NCBI GenBank assembly: GCA_016648135.1
Contig: JADDOH010023053.1
Span: 1 to 64,000, forward strand
Length of the DNA: 64,000 bases
Reading direction: 5' to 3'
From: Agrypnia vestita
Lineage: Eukaryota; Arthropoda; Insecta; Trichoptera; Phryganeidae
Shown: positions 32,246-42,750 of the stretch, piece after piece
Position numbering within the stretch: position 1 is the stretch's first letter
How the letters are laid out: each line of letters opens with the position of its first letter
Translations under genes and position numbers: made by a program
The notes under the pieces: generated by a model
What the model saw: the letters and a program-made list of their open reading frames with translations, nothing else
Told to the model about the DNA's origin: nothing
Databases searched by the model: none

Positions 32246-35026
32246 ATGAGTAAAGGCGAGTACGAGATGAAGGGGCGCGTCCTGAACCGGGGCAATTCCC
32301 TCTTCGCTCCGGATCCGCAGACACAGCTCTTGAATGCCATGCGTCAAAAGGACATGAGAGTGTTCAAGAAACTCTTAATGTCGAACAAGGTCAAACCCGA
32401 TCACTGCTACGACTATCCAGAATACAAGACCTGTCTGGATATCGCCTGCTCGGATCCCGGATACAGCGAATTCGTAAAACTGCTGCTGGAACAAGATGTA
32501 GGCGTGAACAAAATCAACGAAGCCCACACAAGAGCGCCCATACACTTCGCGGCAGAAGCGGGCGACCCGGATACTATGCGAGTGCTTCTGAAGGATTCAA
32601 ACATCATAGTAGATGCCATGAGCAAGGGGAACACCGCACTCCACCTAGCCATTAAAAAAATCGGCGGAGATAGAGACCAGCAATATGAAGAAATCGTTAA
32701 ACTCCTACTCAAAGCAAATTCTGACGTGAACATACCAGATATGAAACATCTAACTCCCATCGGTTCGGCGGCCAAGAAGGGGCTGAAAAAGATAGTAGAG
32801 CTGATTTTCGAATATTCGAATTCAGTCGATCTGGATTCGTACAAGGATACAAATGAAAATAGCGCGAGAACAATAATCGATCAGTCTTTTCCGGAACTCC
32901 TGGAGGGACGACCGCCGAGAGAAGAATACAAAGAAACCATAAATGTTCACAAACTATTCTCCCACATGAGCAGTCATGATGAAGAAGGGTTCATTAGAGA
33001 TTTTAATAAAATCAAAAGGAATGGGAATTTGTCCGAGATTCTATCAGCAAACAATGGCTCGTATACGTTACTTCAATACGCTTGCGCCAACGGAATGGAC
33101 GAAGCGGTACGCATTTGTCTGGAAAATGAATCGGATCCCAATTTATCAGCGCCAGGGGGCAATCCGAAAGCCGTCGCGTTGGCTTGTTTAAATGGATATC
33201 ACAAGGTGCTCAAATTACTCGCAGCCAACGAATCTACATCATTTGAACCTATCAACGGAGACTCCTTGCTACAGATTGTTATTAAAGAAGCCGGACATAA
33301 AATAGAAGAGCCTAAAAGTGATTACAAAGAATGCCTAAATATTTTGCTCGAAAATCCAATTGCGAATACAGATGTTAATCACCTAGACATCAAGGAAAAC
33401 ACAGCACTTCACTATGCAACGAGAAGCGGAGACCAAGAAGCAGTCATGGCTTTACTGAAGAAAGGCGCTTGCATCGGTCTCAGGAATAGATTTAATGAAC
33501 CTCCACTCGCTGACATGTCCGCTAAAACGTTAGAATCCTACTTAGACGATTGTTTGACAGCAAATAGCGAAAGACCCAATGATGAAGATTACGAAATACA
33601 ATTTAACTACAGTTTTCTAGTACCTCCTAGTAATAGTCCCAGACACAAAGTAAAAATACGTTCGGATGTGTCGATTGGTTCGAACGATTGCTTTCTGGCT
33701 CCCGAAACTGATGCCCTGCTATACATGACACGTTGCTCTGAATTAAAACCACTTCTCAAACATCCCGTTATAACAAGCTTTCTTTATTTAAAATGGCAAC
33801 GTATAAGTCACCTATTTTATGCAAACTTTACATTTTACGCTGTGTTCTACCTGTCACTCATACTGTACATACTGCTAGAGTATGGAGGACTAGTAGAAAA
33901 AAGACAACACATACTACCCATCATAACTAGATTCCTGACATTCGTAGGATTGATATTGCTGATTTTAAGGGAAGTCTTTCAAAGTTTAGTATCACCCAAG
34001 GTATACTTTAAGAGTGTTGAAAATTGGTTGGAAATATGTTTGATTTTGATAACAGCTACAATAGTGTTCAAAGATAGCACGAGCGAACATTCCAATCAAC
34101 AACTGTCTGCCATCGCAATATTGCTCGCTTCTGCTGAATTTGTATTATTTATCGGAAAATTCCCTTTCTTGTCGACCTACATAGTGATGCTCAAAACAGT
34201 ATCATGGAACTTCTTTAAATTTTTAATGTGGTACTGCATTTTAATCATTGCATTTTCACTGAGCTTCTACACCTTGTTTAGAATAGTAGAAAAGAATGAT
34301 TCGACTGACGAGTCTGTTCCATCCAATAAGGCTGCGGGAGCAGATGATGAGGGTCCAAACTTCTTCCTTAATCCTGGTATATCGCTTTTTAAAACAATTG
34401 TAATGTTGACAGGAGAATTTGACGCTGGATCCATTCACTTTGAAGCTTTTCCTATTACGAGTCATATCATTTTTGTAATTTTTGTGTTCATGATACCCAT
34501 AGTGTTATTCAACCTACTTAATGGTTTGGCAGTTAGCGACACGCAAGCGATAAAAGCAAATGCTGAGCTTGTTGGACACATATCGAGAATAAAATTAATA
34601 TCTTACATCGAAAGTGTAACTTTGGGCGATGCTCGCTGCTGGCTGCCTGGCAATAACTGCGCAAGATCAAGCTTAATCTACATAAAGCGATTGGCACGAA
34701 GAGTTTGCTTGTTTCCGAATTTCTTGCCAAAGGCACAGATAGGTGTCAAAGTTAATCAGATGTCTCGCGTTGTGGTGCATACGGATGACTTGCCGGTGGC
34801 ACAGATAGATGTCGAACTTAATCAGACTCGGTATTGCTTGGCGCAATGTAACGAAACCTTAATGGACGCAAAAATAGTGAAGGCCTCTAAGATGCTGATA
34901 ACCGAAAGGGAAGAGGGAGGGAATGAGATGAAACAAATTAAGGATAAGTTAATTCACTATGAAAAAAAAATGGAAAGTTTTGAAAAATTACTCGAACAAA
35001 TTTACAATTCAGTAAAAAAAAAATAA
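32246..35026 (+). CDS. pain: TRPA-family cation channel Painless
   Basis: A 926-residue protein in one coding exon, close to the length of Drosophila Painless. Ankyrin repeats fill about residues 55-420 (for example TCLDIACSDPGYSEFVKLLL, APIHFAAEAGD, TALHLAIKK, TALHYATRSGDQEAVMALL). Six membrane segments follow at about 516-541, 557-583, 594-610, 622-652, 655-682 and 740-765. The pore lies before the last, with MLTGEFDAGS (720-729) giving a GEFD-type selectivity filter; S6 leads into a TRP-box-like LLNGLAVSDTQAIKANAELV. The C terminus is Lys/Glu-rich and probably coiled coil. In insects Painless senses noxious heat and mechanical and chemical irritants in nociceptive neurons. No stop or frameshift is present and codon use is even, so the gene is probably functional. 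The start is supported by the acceptor at 32224. Pyrexia and TrpA1 are less likely because of length and pore sequence. Confidence 0.93.
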   Translation: MSKGEYEMKGRVLNRGNSLFAPDPQTQLLNAMRQKDMRVFKKLLMSNKVKPDHCYDYPEYKTCLDIACSDPGYSEFVKLLLEQDVGVNKINEAHTRAPIHFAAEAGDPDTMRVLLKDSNIIVDAMSKGNTALHLAIKKIGGDRDQQYEEIVKLLLKANSDVNIPDMKHLTPIGSAAKKGLKKIVELIFEYSNSVDLDSYKDTNENSARTIIDQSFPELLEGRPPREEYKETINVHKLFSHMSSHDEEGFIRDFNKIKRNGNLSEILSANNGSYTLLQYACANGMDEAVRICLENESDPNLSAPGGNPKAVALACLNGYHKVLKLLAANESTSFEPINGDSLLQIVIKEAGHKIEEPKSDYKECLNILLENPIANTDVNHLDIKENTALHYATRSGDQEAVMALLKKGACIGLRNRFNEPPLADMSAKTLESYLDDCLTANSERPNDEDYEIQFNYSFLVPPSNSPRHKVKIRSDVSIGSNDCFLAPETDALLYMTRCSELKPLLKHPVITSFLYLKWQRISHLFYANFTFYAVFYLSLILYILLEYGGLVEKRQHILPIITRFLTFVGLILLILREVFQSLVSPKVYFKSVENWLEICLILITATIVFKDSTSEHSNQQLSAIAILLASAEFVLFIGKFPFLSTYIVMLKTVSWNFFKFLMWYCILIIAFSLSFYTLFRIVEKNDSTDESVPSNKAAGADDEGPNFFLNPGISLFKTIVMLTGEFDAGSIHFEAFPITSHIIFVIFVFMIPIVLFNLLNGLAVSDTQAIKANAELVGHISRIKLISYIESVTLGDARCWLPGNNCARSSLIYIKRLARRVCLFPNFLPKAQIGVKVNQMSRVVVHTDDLPVAQIDVELNQTRYCLAQCNETLMDAKIVKASKMLITEREEGGNEMKQIKDKLIHYEKKMESFEKLLEQIYNSVKKK

Positions 35027-35049
35027 TTCTCATAAAATTATGCTCAATA

Positions 35050-35195
35050 TTATTAACAACCTATGTGTTTTATGTCGTTCAATAAAAATAAAATATTTAG
35101 TAATATTAAATGCTACCTATATGTTGTGTCTATTTCTACCTTGATATAGGGACTTAATATTGATGTGTATATTGTAGTTTTGGGATAATTTTTTT
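35050..35195 (+). repeat. painless 3' flank, duplicated at 36198-36345
   Basis: ACAACCTATGTGTTTTATG, the AATAAAA block, TACCTATATGTTGTGTC, ACCTTGATATAGG and ATTGATGTGTA..TATTGTAG occur in the same order and orientation in both segments with about one change in ten. The copies flank the LINE piece at 35300-36108. Confidence 0.85.
35081..35086 (+). terminator. Poly(A) signal of painless
   Basis: AATAAA stands 55 bases after the stop codon, and a second overlapping AATAAAAT follows at once, giving a short 3' UTR. The next 100 bases are duplicated at 36198-36345 beyond a LINE insert. Confidence 0.65.
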
Positions 35196-35299
35196 TTTAT
35201 TATTAATTGCAAAAAAAACTAAAGTCATGCATGTAAGGTCACCTCATATAACTGTGACTAATCAAATAAAATATTATAACAAAAAAATAATATTATTTC

Positions 35300-36108
35300 C
35301 CATAATTTTGATTGCTTGCATTCCGGAATTAATGCATCGTGTAATTGTGAAAAAATTGAATTAGTTAATGAATACGTATATCTTGGTATTACCATAGATA
35401 CATTTTTCAAATGGGATATTCAGGTAAATAAGGTATGTAAGAGGTTGAGAACTGTATTGGGATGTATGCACAAGATTAAATACTATGTTCCGATACAGAC
35501 TATGAAAACTATATATCAATCTTTAGCGGAATCGGTAATAAGATATGGAATAACTAGCTGGGGTCTAACTTGCAAAACTAATATTAGAAAAATCCAAAAT
35601 ATTCAAAATTCGGCAATAAAATGAATAAATAAAGAAAGTGCTACTAAAGATATACAGGAACTCTTCAAGAAACAAGGGTCTATGCCAATTAATGCTATCT
35701 TGTGGTACAAACTAATTACACGATATCATGAAGATGGGACATATAAGCATAGATTGATTCATAAACATAGTACCAGATTTACGGTTAAAGAAGGACGAAT
35801 ACCGAAGGTCATAAATAAATATGGACAAAGAACATTAAAATATGTCCAATTATAAGAACCAAAAATGTTAAATAAAATCCCATGTCGTGTCAAAATGGAT
35901 ACTAATAAAAAAGAACAAAATACAGAATTAATGAATATGTTACTAAATAAAAGAGACTTATTTTGATTTAGGTAATATTTGTATTGTTTCTTGTATTGTT
36001 GTATTGTATTGTTGATTTGTATTTGAGTTTATAAGATCTATTGTAATTAATTAATATGAATGTATCTCTGGTAAATACAATTTATTTATATATATATATA
36101 TATATATA
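35300..36108 (+). pseudogene. LINE reverse transcriptase, C-terminal fragment and tail
   Basis: The frame to 35624 has NEYVYLGITIDTFFKWDIQV (the YLG..id....w..hi motif that follows the RT palm in CR1/RTE-like LINEs), a Leu-rich thumb and SVIRYGITSWG. A TGA ends it; reading resumes directly behind in the same general register with KQGSMPINAILWYKLI and a basic C terminus to about 35964. The element ends in a (TA)n run at 36086-36108. RT catalytic motifs are missing, so it is 5' truncated. Confidence 0.8.
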
Positions 36109-36345
36109 TTGATGCACCTACAGACAAATATCAATGTGATGTTTTGTGTGTCTGAGATGTAAAAAAAAAAATTTAATAATAAAAAAAAATAAAAAAATAT
36201 ATTATAAACAACCTATGTGTTTTATGCCGTACAATAAAAAATAAAAATTTAGTAGTATTAAATAGGTACTATCTATGTTGTGTTCATTTCTGCCTTGATA
36301 TAGATACTCAATATTGATGTGTAGATATATTGTAGTTTTGGGCTA

Positions 36346-37116
36346 AAAATTTTAATTTTTTGGTGGAACTATTAACTACTGACCGTATCAAAGGTAGTTT
36401 GGAAAAATAATTATTTATTTTGTGAACTTTAAAGATTAAAAACCGTGAGAACCGAAAAAATGTAAGCCCAGTTATTGAGTTTGACAATCACCAATAGGGA
36501 ATTCTTGAACATAAAAAACCTACTTCACTCTTAAACAGGGGCTGAAACTACCTGACTATGATAACATAGGTCTACTCACTAAGTTACTTTTTTTCTTAGC
36601 ACCCCTGACTTAGCTTGGTAAGGTGTGCAGAAGAACATCCAATCTTGACATAGACAATGAAGGGTCCACTGCAATAATGATAATTTTAATTTTATAAACG
36701 GTGAAAGAAAACTGAGATGTAAAGATGTAAAAATAATATTTATTTTTGTTAAGGCACATGTTTCTTAGCATTATTCTTTCGGCAAACAATCACTCTTTGA
36801 TCATTATAAACTAATTTAAAATTATGTTAACTTAAATCAGTCTTAAAAAATGTGGTCTATAATGATCACTATCCACACTACGTTCACAGTCAATAATGAT
36901 GTTGTCCAAATGACTTCTGTTTAATTAACTTCTGATTCTTTTACATTTGCAGCATGATGAAGTTCGTTGTACAGGTTTGATATCTAAAGCTGGCACGTTT
37001 ACAGTAATCCCGCCAACGCAAATTTAATATACAACATGTATAAAAAAAAGTTTTATATTATTTTAAGCAATTCAAAATGCAACGTTTTTAAAGGCACTTA
37101 GTATAACAATCTATGC
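36346..37116. other. AT-rich spacer, no gene seen
   Basis: No supported coding sequence or clear repeat end in this stretch. Confidence 0.5.
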
Positions 37117-37435
37117 TATTCTGAAAATAGCAATATTGAGATGTCTAATCTTTATCCCAATCTTGACACGTATGTATAACATTGTATTGCCGCAAATTTC
37201 GATGTTTTAAGTTTGACATGTTTGAAATTAATGAATTCAATCAATCAGAAAACTCTAACGCGTAAACAAACCTTAAGCTATTCACAATTATGATTGTGTT
37301 TATATGTTTCTAATTAATTCAATTCATTAATTTCAAACCTGTCAAACATAAAACGTAAAAAAATGGCGTCACAATGTTATACAATAACTGTCAAGATACA
37401 GGAAATAGTAATATTGCTTAGTTCAAAATACGGAT
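37117..37435. repeat. Palindromic MITE, third copy
   Basis: Inverted arms with the family blocks TATTCTGAAAATAGCAATATT at the left edge, TTTAAGTTTGACATGTTTGA, TTAATGAATTCAATCAATCAG, and their reverse forms on the right ending GTAATATTGCTTAGTTCAAA. See 11631 and 19936 for the other copies. Confidence 0.85.
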
Positions 37436-37847
37436 GAATGTTTGTTTTAATTGCCACATAATCTACTTTTATCAAAGGGTTGTTATATTAAACCACTGTT
37501 TTTAAAATCTGTTTTTTTAATTAAAGTCATTTGGGTGGGTCGTGTATAAAATAAAAAAGCGATGGGATATTGAAAGAAATATAATATTTATTTTGTTACA
37601 TTATTGTTTGTAATCAGAATCGCAAATCAATTCTTAAATCTTCATCACTAAAAAAATCTGGTGATACGCTATCGGAATGTCCTACTCTCATTACAAGTCC
37701 ATCAGTGAAATTATCCAGTTTTGATTCGAGTTATATATATTTTTCCTCATGTTGTCGTGTCTTTCTCCAAACGTTACTGAACATGTCAAGAATAATAGAC
37801 TCGGTTTAGTTTTAAATTAATTAAAATTACTACGCCACCCCCCCGGG
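37436..37847 (-). other. Short unrecognised open stretch on the minus strand
   Basis: Between 37810 and 37628 the reverse strand reads ESIILDMFSNVWRKTRQHEE, a stop, then DNFTDGLVMRVGHSDSVSPD with an acidic end. The composition looks protein-like and could be the end of a transposon gene, but I do not recognise it. Confidence 0.25.
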
Positions 37848-38737
37848 AATTTAATTATGTCATTTATATAAAACTACGTCTTGTCAATAGTATGACATAA
37901 TTTACTGGAATCGTAAGACAGAATTTACTGAGATATTAGAGAATATGTAGAATAAAGAGGGATTTAATTATGTTATTTATATAAAACTACGTCTTGCCAA
38001 TAGTATGACATAATTTACTGGAATCGTAAGACAGAATTTACTGAGATATTAGAGAATATGTAGAATAAAGAGGGATTTAATTATGTTATTTATATAAAAC
38101 TACGTCTTGCAAATAGTATGACATAATTTACTGGAATCGTAAGACAGAATTTACTGAGATATTAGAGAATATGTAGAATAAAGAGGGATTTAATTATGTT
38201 ATTTATATAAAACTACGTCTTGCCAATAGTATGACATAATTTACTGGAATAGTAAGACAGAATTTACTGAGATATTAGAGAATATGTAGAATAAAGAGGG
38301 ATTTAATTATGTTATTTATATAAAACTACGTCTTGCAAATAGTATGACATAATTTACTGGAATCGTAAGACAGAATTTACTGAGATATTAGAGAATATGT
38401 AGAATAAAGAGGGATTTAATTATGTTATTTATATAAAACTACGTCTTGCCAATAACATAATTTACTGGAATCATAAGACAGAATTTACTGAGATATTAGA
38501 GAATATGTAGAATAAAGAGGGATTTAATTATGTTATTTATATAAAACTACGTCTTGCAAATAGTATGACATAATTTACTGGAATCGTAAGACAGAATTTA
38601 CTGAGATATTAGAGAATATGTAGAATAAAGAGGGATTTAATTATGTTATTTATATAAAACTACGTCTTGCCAATAGTATGACATAATTTACTGGAATAGT
38701 AAGACAGAATTTACTGAGATATTAGAGAATATGTGCC
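37848..38737. repeat. 113-bp satellite, 8 units with a two-unit higher order
   Basis: Eight units of 113 bp (one of 108) are almost identical. From unit 2 on, GCCAATAG and GCAAATAG alternate strictly, and units 4 and 8 share GGAATAGTAAG. Alternate units are thus more alike than neighbours. The array ends at a GCCGATTACCGCGGCACG palindrome-like patch at 38735-38752. Confidence 0.95.
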
Positions 38738-40430
38738 GATTACCGCGGCACGTATGAAAATAAATTCTACAATTAATTCGATAAAAAATAGTAAACAAGT
38801 GTTTACCAGATTCTAATTACTATTGGTAGATAGATCTCGCTAGACTTGGTAATGTTTTCAAGTATGTCGGATAAATATTAATTGAGTAATAAACATTCAA
38901 AAAGGGGCGCGAAAAAAAATTTCTTTATTAATTTTCTCAAGCGCGCCCGTGTGATTTTATATAGGTATTGATATTGACTGTGACTGGCCGACGGGTTCAA
39001 ACCAAACAGGAAATAAAACAAAACATCACCTGTATTTTATAATAGTATTCAAAACAAAACAATAACAGTCACTGTTACGCTCACAAGCTTGACCGCGTGC
39101 GAGAGAGACAGAGAGATTTTTCGAGATGCCTATGCAGTGCGGCGTCACTCCGCACTCGTTTGCGCGGGTGACAGGGTGAGAAATTTGTGTACACGCCAGC
39201 TTTAGTTAACCGACCTGTAATAACGTTTTGTTTCAGGCCTTCAAAACTTTTTCAGGAACTGCAGGTCCTTATATTTCACTGATAATAGCAGCTTTCCTTT
39301 TAAGCCAAACCAGGCAATTTAAATTCTCCCTCGTTGATACCCGCCTTTATAGATCGAAAAATAACTAGTGTGTTATCCACACTTGACTCCCATGAACTAT
39401 TTACATATTCAAATTTCTGTGAAACATGAGCGTGGATGTTATTTATAGACGCTAAATTCACGTACAGGTCTTATAGGAAAAGGACACAAGGAAGGAAAAG
39501 GACAGTCCAGCCCTTGAATGCATCTTGTGAACATTGTATAATAACTGTCGTTTGTGGTTTTATTCGGTACAGGAAGATTTTTTTGGAAGTCCATTGTAAT
39601 CAAGACTGTTGTGGCATCCTGCCTAGCTCGCAAACGAGATTTCCTCTTTTTATCATAAAAGACTTCAGCCCTCTTTTTGTGTGCCAGGTTCTCAATTTCC
39701 GTGGGCGTGTCTGCTAGTGTTGCCCGTGCTTGTTCCCGTGTCCCGTGCGTTCCAGATGTCGTCGCTGGTGAGGTATAGACCCTCTATAGTCAGCTGTGAC
39801 GTCTGCTGCGTGGATGATGGCTGGTCGTGATGATGCGAAGATGTACTGAAGCTCATGATGGATGGAATGATCTCACTCCTCCCGATGATGGTTCTGAAGG
39901 CTGCTGAAGACGTGTCGAAGCTCCTATTGCGTCGGTATCCACCGGATGGCGATGGAAATGCGACTTCAATGTGCGGCTTCTGCTGGCGAAGATGTAGGGA
40001 AGCTCTGACGATTGATGAAGTTTGAAGGTGTGTCGATGAAGGCGTGAAGACTGCGATTATGAAGCGCTGGCTCGAAGGGCGTGTTCTCTGGTATCGAGGT
40101 TACCGGTCGTAGTAAGCTCGACTCACGTCGGGTGTCACCACTTTGGAGGTGAGTGAGTCCTCCGGTTTGAATGAATCAACTCAAGGGCCACCACTCCGTT
40201 TGTAGAGTCGGAGATCTCTGTTGTTGCTGATGAGATGAAAAGTCGCGGCCGTAGAGCGGCCACAATAGCCGCCCGCAGGGCCCGTTTTGTTATTGTGTTT
40301 GCTGTGCAGCAAACACAATTGTTTACCGATGCCTACGTCAGCCGCTTCGCGGCCAATTGTATCTGGCAAATTTCCACTTTTAATTACGGGTAGTTTAGAT
40401 ATAATGAAGACAAAGTATTTATTCGGTATT
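38738..40430. other. LTR-retroelement-like non-coding segment
   Basis: No gene is seen. The region is GC-rich from 39700 to 40350, with long GATGATG/GAAG-rich stretches. On the reverse strand CCAAAGTGGTGACACCCGAC at about 40148-40129 resembles the junction of an LTR end with a TGGTGAC-type primer-binding site seen in insect Ty3/gypsy-like elements, and 40140-40380 could be the LTR. A strong hairpin (GTGTTTGCTGTGCAGCAAACAC at 40296-40317) is inside it. The call is tentative since no second LTR or gag was found. Confidence 0.3.
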
Positions 40431-40489
40431 TCTATAAAAATGTAATTAAAATTTCATCAAACAAAATATTCTCGACCGTAAAAAAAATT

Positions 40490-40562
40490 CGATCCTGCCA
40501 GGATTCAAACCTGGAATCTTCTGATCCGTAGTCAAACACGTTATCCGCTGCGCCACACGACC
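40490..40562 (-). tRNA. tRNA-Arg(ACG)-like gene
   Basis: A 73-nt cloverleaf fits on the reverse strand. The anticodon loop is CTACGGA with anticodon ACG and a 5-bp stem. The T arm is CCAGG/CCTGG with TTTGAAT. The D arm has GCGC with GTGT, one wobble. The acceptor GGTCGTG against CAGGATC has one G-G mismatch. The A box TGGCGCAGCGG is intact and the B box GGTTTGAATCC has one change. A run of eight T lies four bases downstream of the 3' end and would stop pol III. The mismatch leaves open a decayed gene or a tRNA-derived SINE head. Confidence 0.75.
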
Positions 40563-40757
40563 CAATGGGCACCACGGAAAAATTATTGTATATTTGTATA
40601 GAAATCATCGTACGGAGACGGAAACAAACGACATTGGTAGCGTATTTATAATATAGATATATATATATATATATATATGTATACACGTATTACTAAATAA
40701 TAAAGTCAAATGGCATATGTAATCCATCGTCAAAAAAAGTGACACAAAAACACTGTT

Positions 40758-42015
40758 TTAAGGGCCCTGTACACATTGGCCGAGGTTGGCCCAAAGTAAG
40801 TTTGGCCCAATGTGTACAGGGGTTTTTGGCCGTGCGTAGAGACGTTTGCCAAACTTGGCTTGGTAGTCGGTTTTTCGAGCACACATCAAAAGAAAGAGGC
40901 GTGGCTCAGCTAGGGTTGTCAACTTCTTTTTACAAGAAATAAAGTATATTTAGGTCTGAGAAGAATATTAAACAGTACTTTAGAAAAATGAGCAGTATTT
41001 TATTTTAGAGCTTCTCGCACAACTTATTAATTTACACTCTTTTTTAAAAAATTCATACGCCTCACCACAATTATAACTAAAATTAAAATAAATAAGGAGC
41101 TAATTTTTTATTAAATTAATAATTGCTCTATTTCTATCCTCCCGCCACTTTGCATTCATTACTGAAAAAATTCTTTCAGTAAATGCTGAGGTGGCGGTAA
41201 CAGAAAGTAGATATGAGACAATTTTAATAATATTTTTAAATTCTTCTGAGGTGTTTACTAATAAATGGCTCCACTTTTGGCCAGTACTCATTTCAAGAAA
41301 GTCTTTGTCTTTGAAGGCACATATTTGAAATTGCTTGCACAGCACATAGCCCCCTGACCCATGTTAAGTAGCTTAATCAATGTATGTGAAAATTATAAAA
41401 AAAATATATACATGTGTACCAGAGCCAGCAGCTGAAACTTGGCCGATAGATTCCTGACTATGTTATGAGCCTAAAATGTTCAGGCAATCATTACCTAATA
41501 TCAATAGTTATGGAGATATGCAGTATCAAAGTGTTTTTTTTTTTCAATATTTCTGATTTATTTTCTGCAAAAAGTTTAACTATCATTACAGTAACTTATA
41601 TCTATTATGAAAAATTTATTTGTTTCAATAAAACTTAAATAAAATAATAAATGATAAATGGTAAAAAAAAACTTTTTTCAATTTTCGCAAGGTTTTTATC
41701 ATTTTATTCGAGTATTAAAGCGAATAAATTTTTCATAATCTACATAAGTTACTGTAATGATAGTTCAACTTTAAAAAAAATATGTAAACTTTGATATTGC
41801 ACATCTTCATAACCAAGGGTGCCAGTGCGCCCCTGTCGCTCTCAGCCACCGCGAGGTTGGCCGAGACGTTGGCTAATGTGTAATCGCTGTCCGCCATTTT
41901 GCGAGGTTGGCCGTCTGCGAGATTGGAACGACCACGTACACATTGGCTGGGTTGACCCAATGCGACATTCGGCCAATGTGTACATGGAGTTTTGGCCGTG
42001 CGTAGCACACGTTTC
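40758..42015 (-). mobile_element. hAT element with CTGTACACATTGG ends and a foldback insert
   Basis: CCTGTACACATTGGCC at 40765 and inverted GGCCAATGTGTACA at 41977-41990 mark the ends; each carries a GAGGTTGGCC and TTTTGGCCGTGCGTAG block. Between 41345 and 41100 the minus strand encodes a C-terminal hAT dimerisation segment: SVTATSAFTERIFSVMNAKW followed by REDRNRAIINLI. The rest of the transposase has been lost and a foldback element (41430-41815) occupies its place. A small inverted pair at 40765-40815 suggests a second solo end. Related modules lacking the coding part lie at 46925-47635 and 50820-51504. Confidence 0.75.
41430..41815. repeat. Foldback element, internal copy
   Basis: Arms AATATCAATAGTTATGGAGA..CAATATTTCTGA and their reverse forms face each other around CAAGGTTTTTATCATTTTAT near 41690-41705. 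It belongs to the same family as 55001-55526, but the outer ACAGGGTTATTTG part is absent. Confidence 0.8.
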
Positions 42016-42287
42016 TCGAAGTTGGTTCTTTTTCCATTTCTTGTCGGTATTTGAACAGACATCAAAGAACCATGAATCACCAATCATGAAACAGGAAGCT
42101 ATCGTGAAGCAAGATATTCAACTTAATTGAATTATTATTAGTTGTACGGACAGAAATTAATTATGTGTACAATGAATGAGTTTTGTACCTCATATAATTT
42201 ATTTCGAATATCACTTTTTTTTTATTTGATTCGTCAAACCGATTGAAATTAATAAATATGAATTATAATTTATATAAAATAACTTTT

Positions 42288-42567
42288 TAAACACCAATTT
42301 TTTATTGAAAAAAAATTCAACATGTTTCGAAGCCAATGGCTTCTTCGTCAGGATAACAAAAATAAAGATAATAATCAGGTCCTTTTTGCAAATAGTTATC
42401 TTTTAAATTTATTTTCATGTTAAGTAGGTACTTTATATTGTCATTTTCCATATATACCTTTTTAATATTTAGATCTATAATTAATTTTTATTTTTGTTAT
42501 CCTGACGAAGAAGCCATTGGCTTCGAAAAATGTTGATTTTTTTTTCAATAAAAAAGTGGTGTTTACA
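42288..42567. repeat. 280-bp palindrome with two opposed hammerhead-like motifs
   Basis: The arms, about 85 bp each with few changes, run from TTAAACACCAATTTTTTATT to GGATAACAAAAATAAAGATA and back, with a spacer of about 115 bp. Each arm contains CTGACGA, a hairpin formed by GAAGCC/GGCTTC and GAAA: on the minus strand 42351-42324, on the plus strand 42502-42529. The minus copy keeps GAAAC; the plus copy reads GAAAA. The nucleotides after GAAAC do not give a clear NUH triplet. Paired, inverted terminal pieces are a Penelope-like trait. Confidence 0.75.
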
Positions 42568-42750
42568 AAGTTTTTTATATAAAATATAAATATAAATTTT
42601 ATATAAATTATAATTATGTCACCACAAAATAATTTTGCTTTATTTGAAGAAGAAAATATGAATTATTTTATATTTTACATATATACGGCTATGAAGGTTT
42701 TTACTTTAAAATTTGTACAAAATGGATAAATAATATTTTTAGAAATAAAA

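Noticed and set aside
32413..32844. 143-codon reverse-strand open frame inside painless
   Set aside because: It is antisense to the ankyrin coding region and has no independent signals; it is a shadow of the real gene.
37848..38737. CRISPR-like array of regular repeats
   Set aside because: There are no unique spacers; the whole 113-bp unit is repeated, so it is a satellite in eukaryotic DNA.
40140..40380. A definite solo LTR
   Set aside because: Only a primer-binding-site-like junction is visible; no paired LTR or target duplication could be identified.
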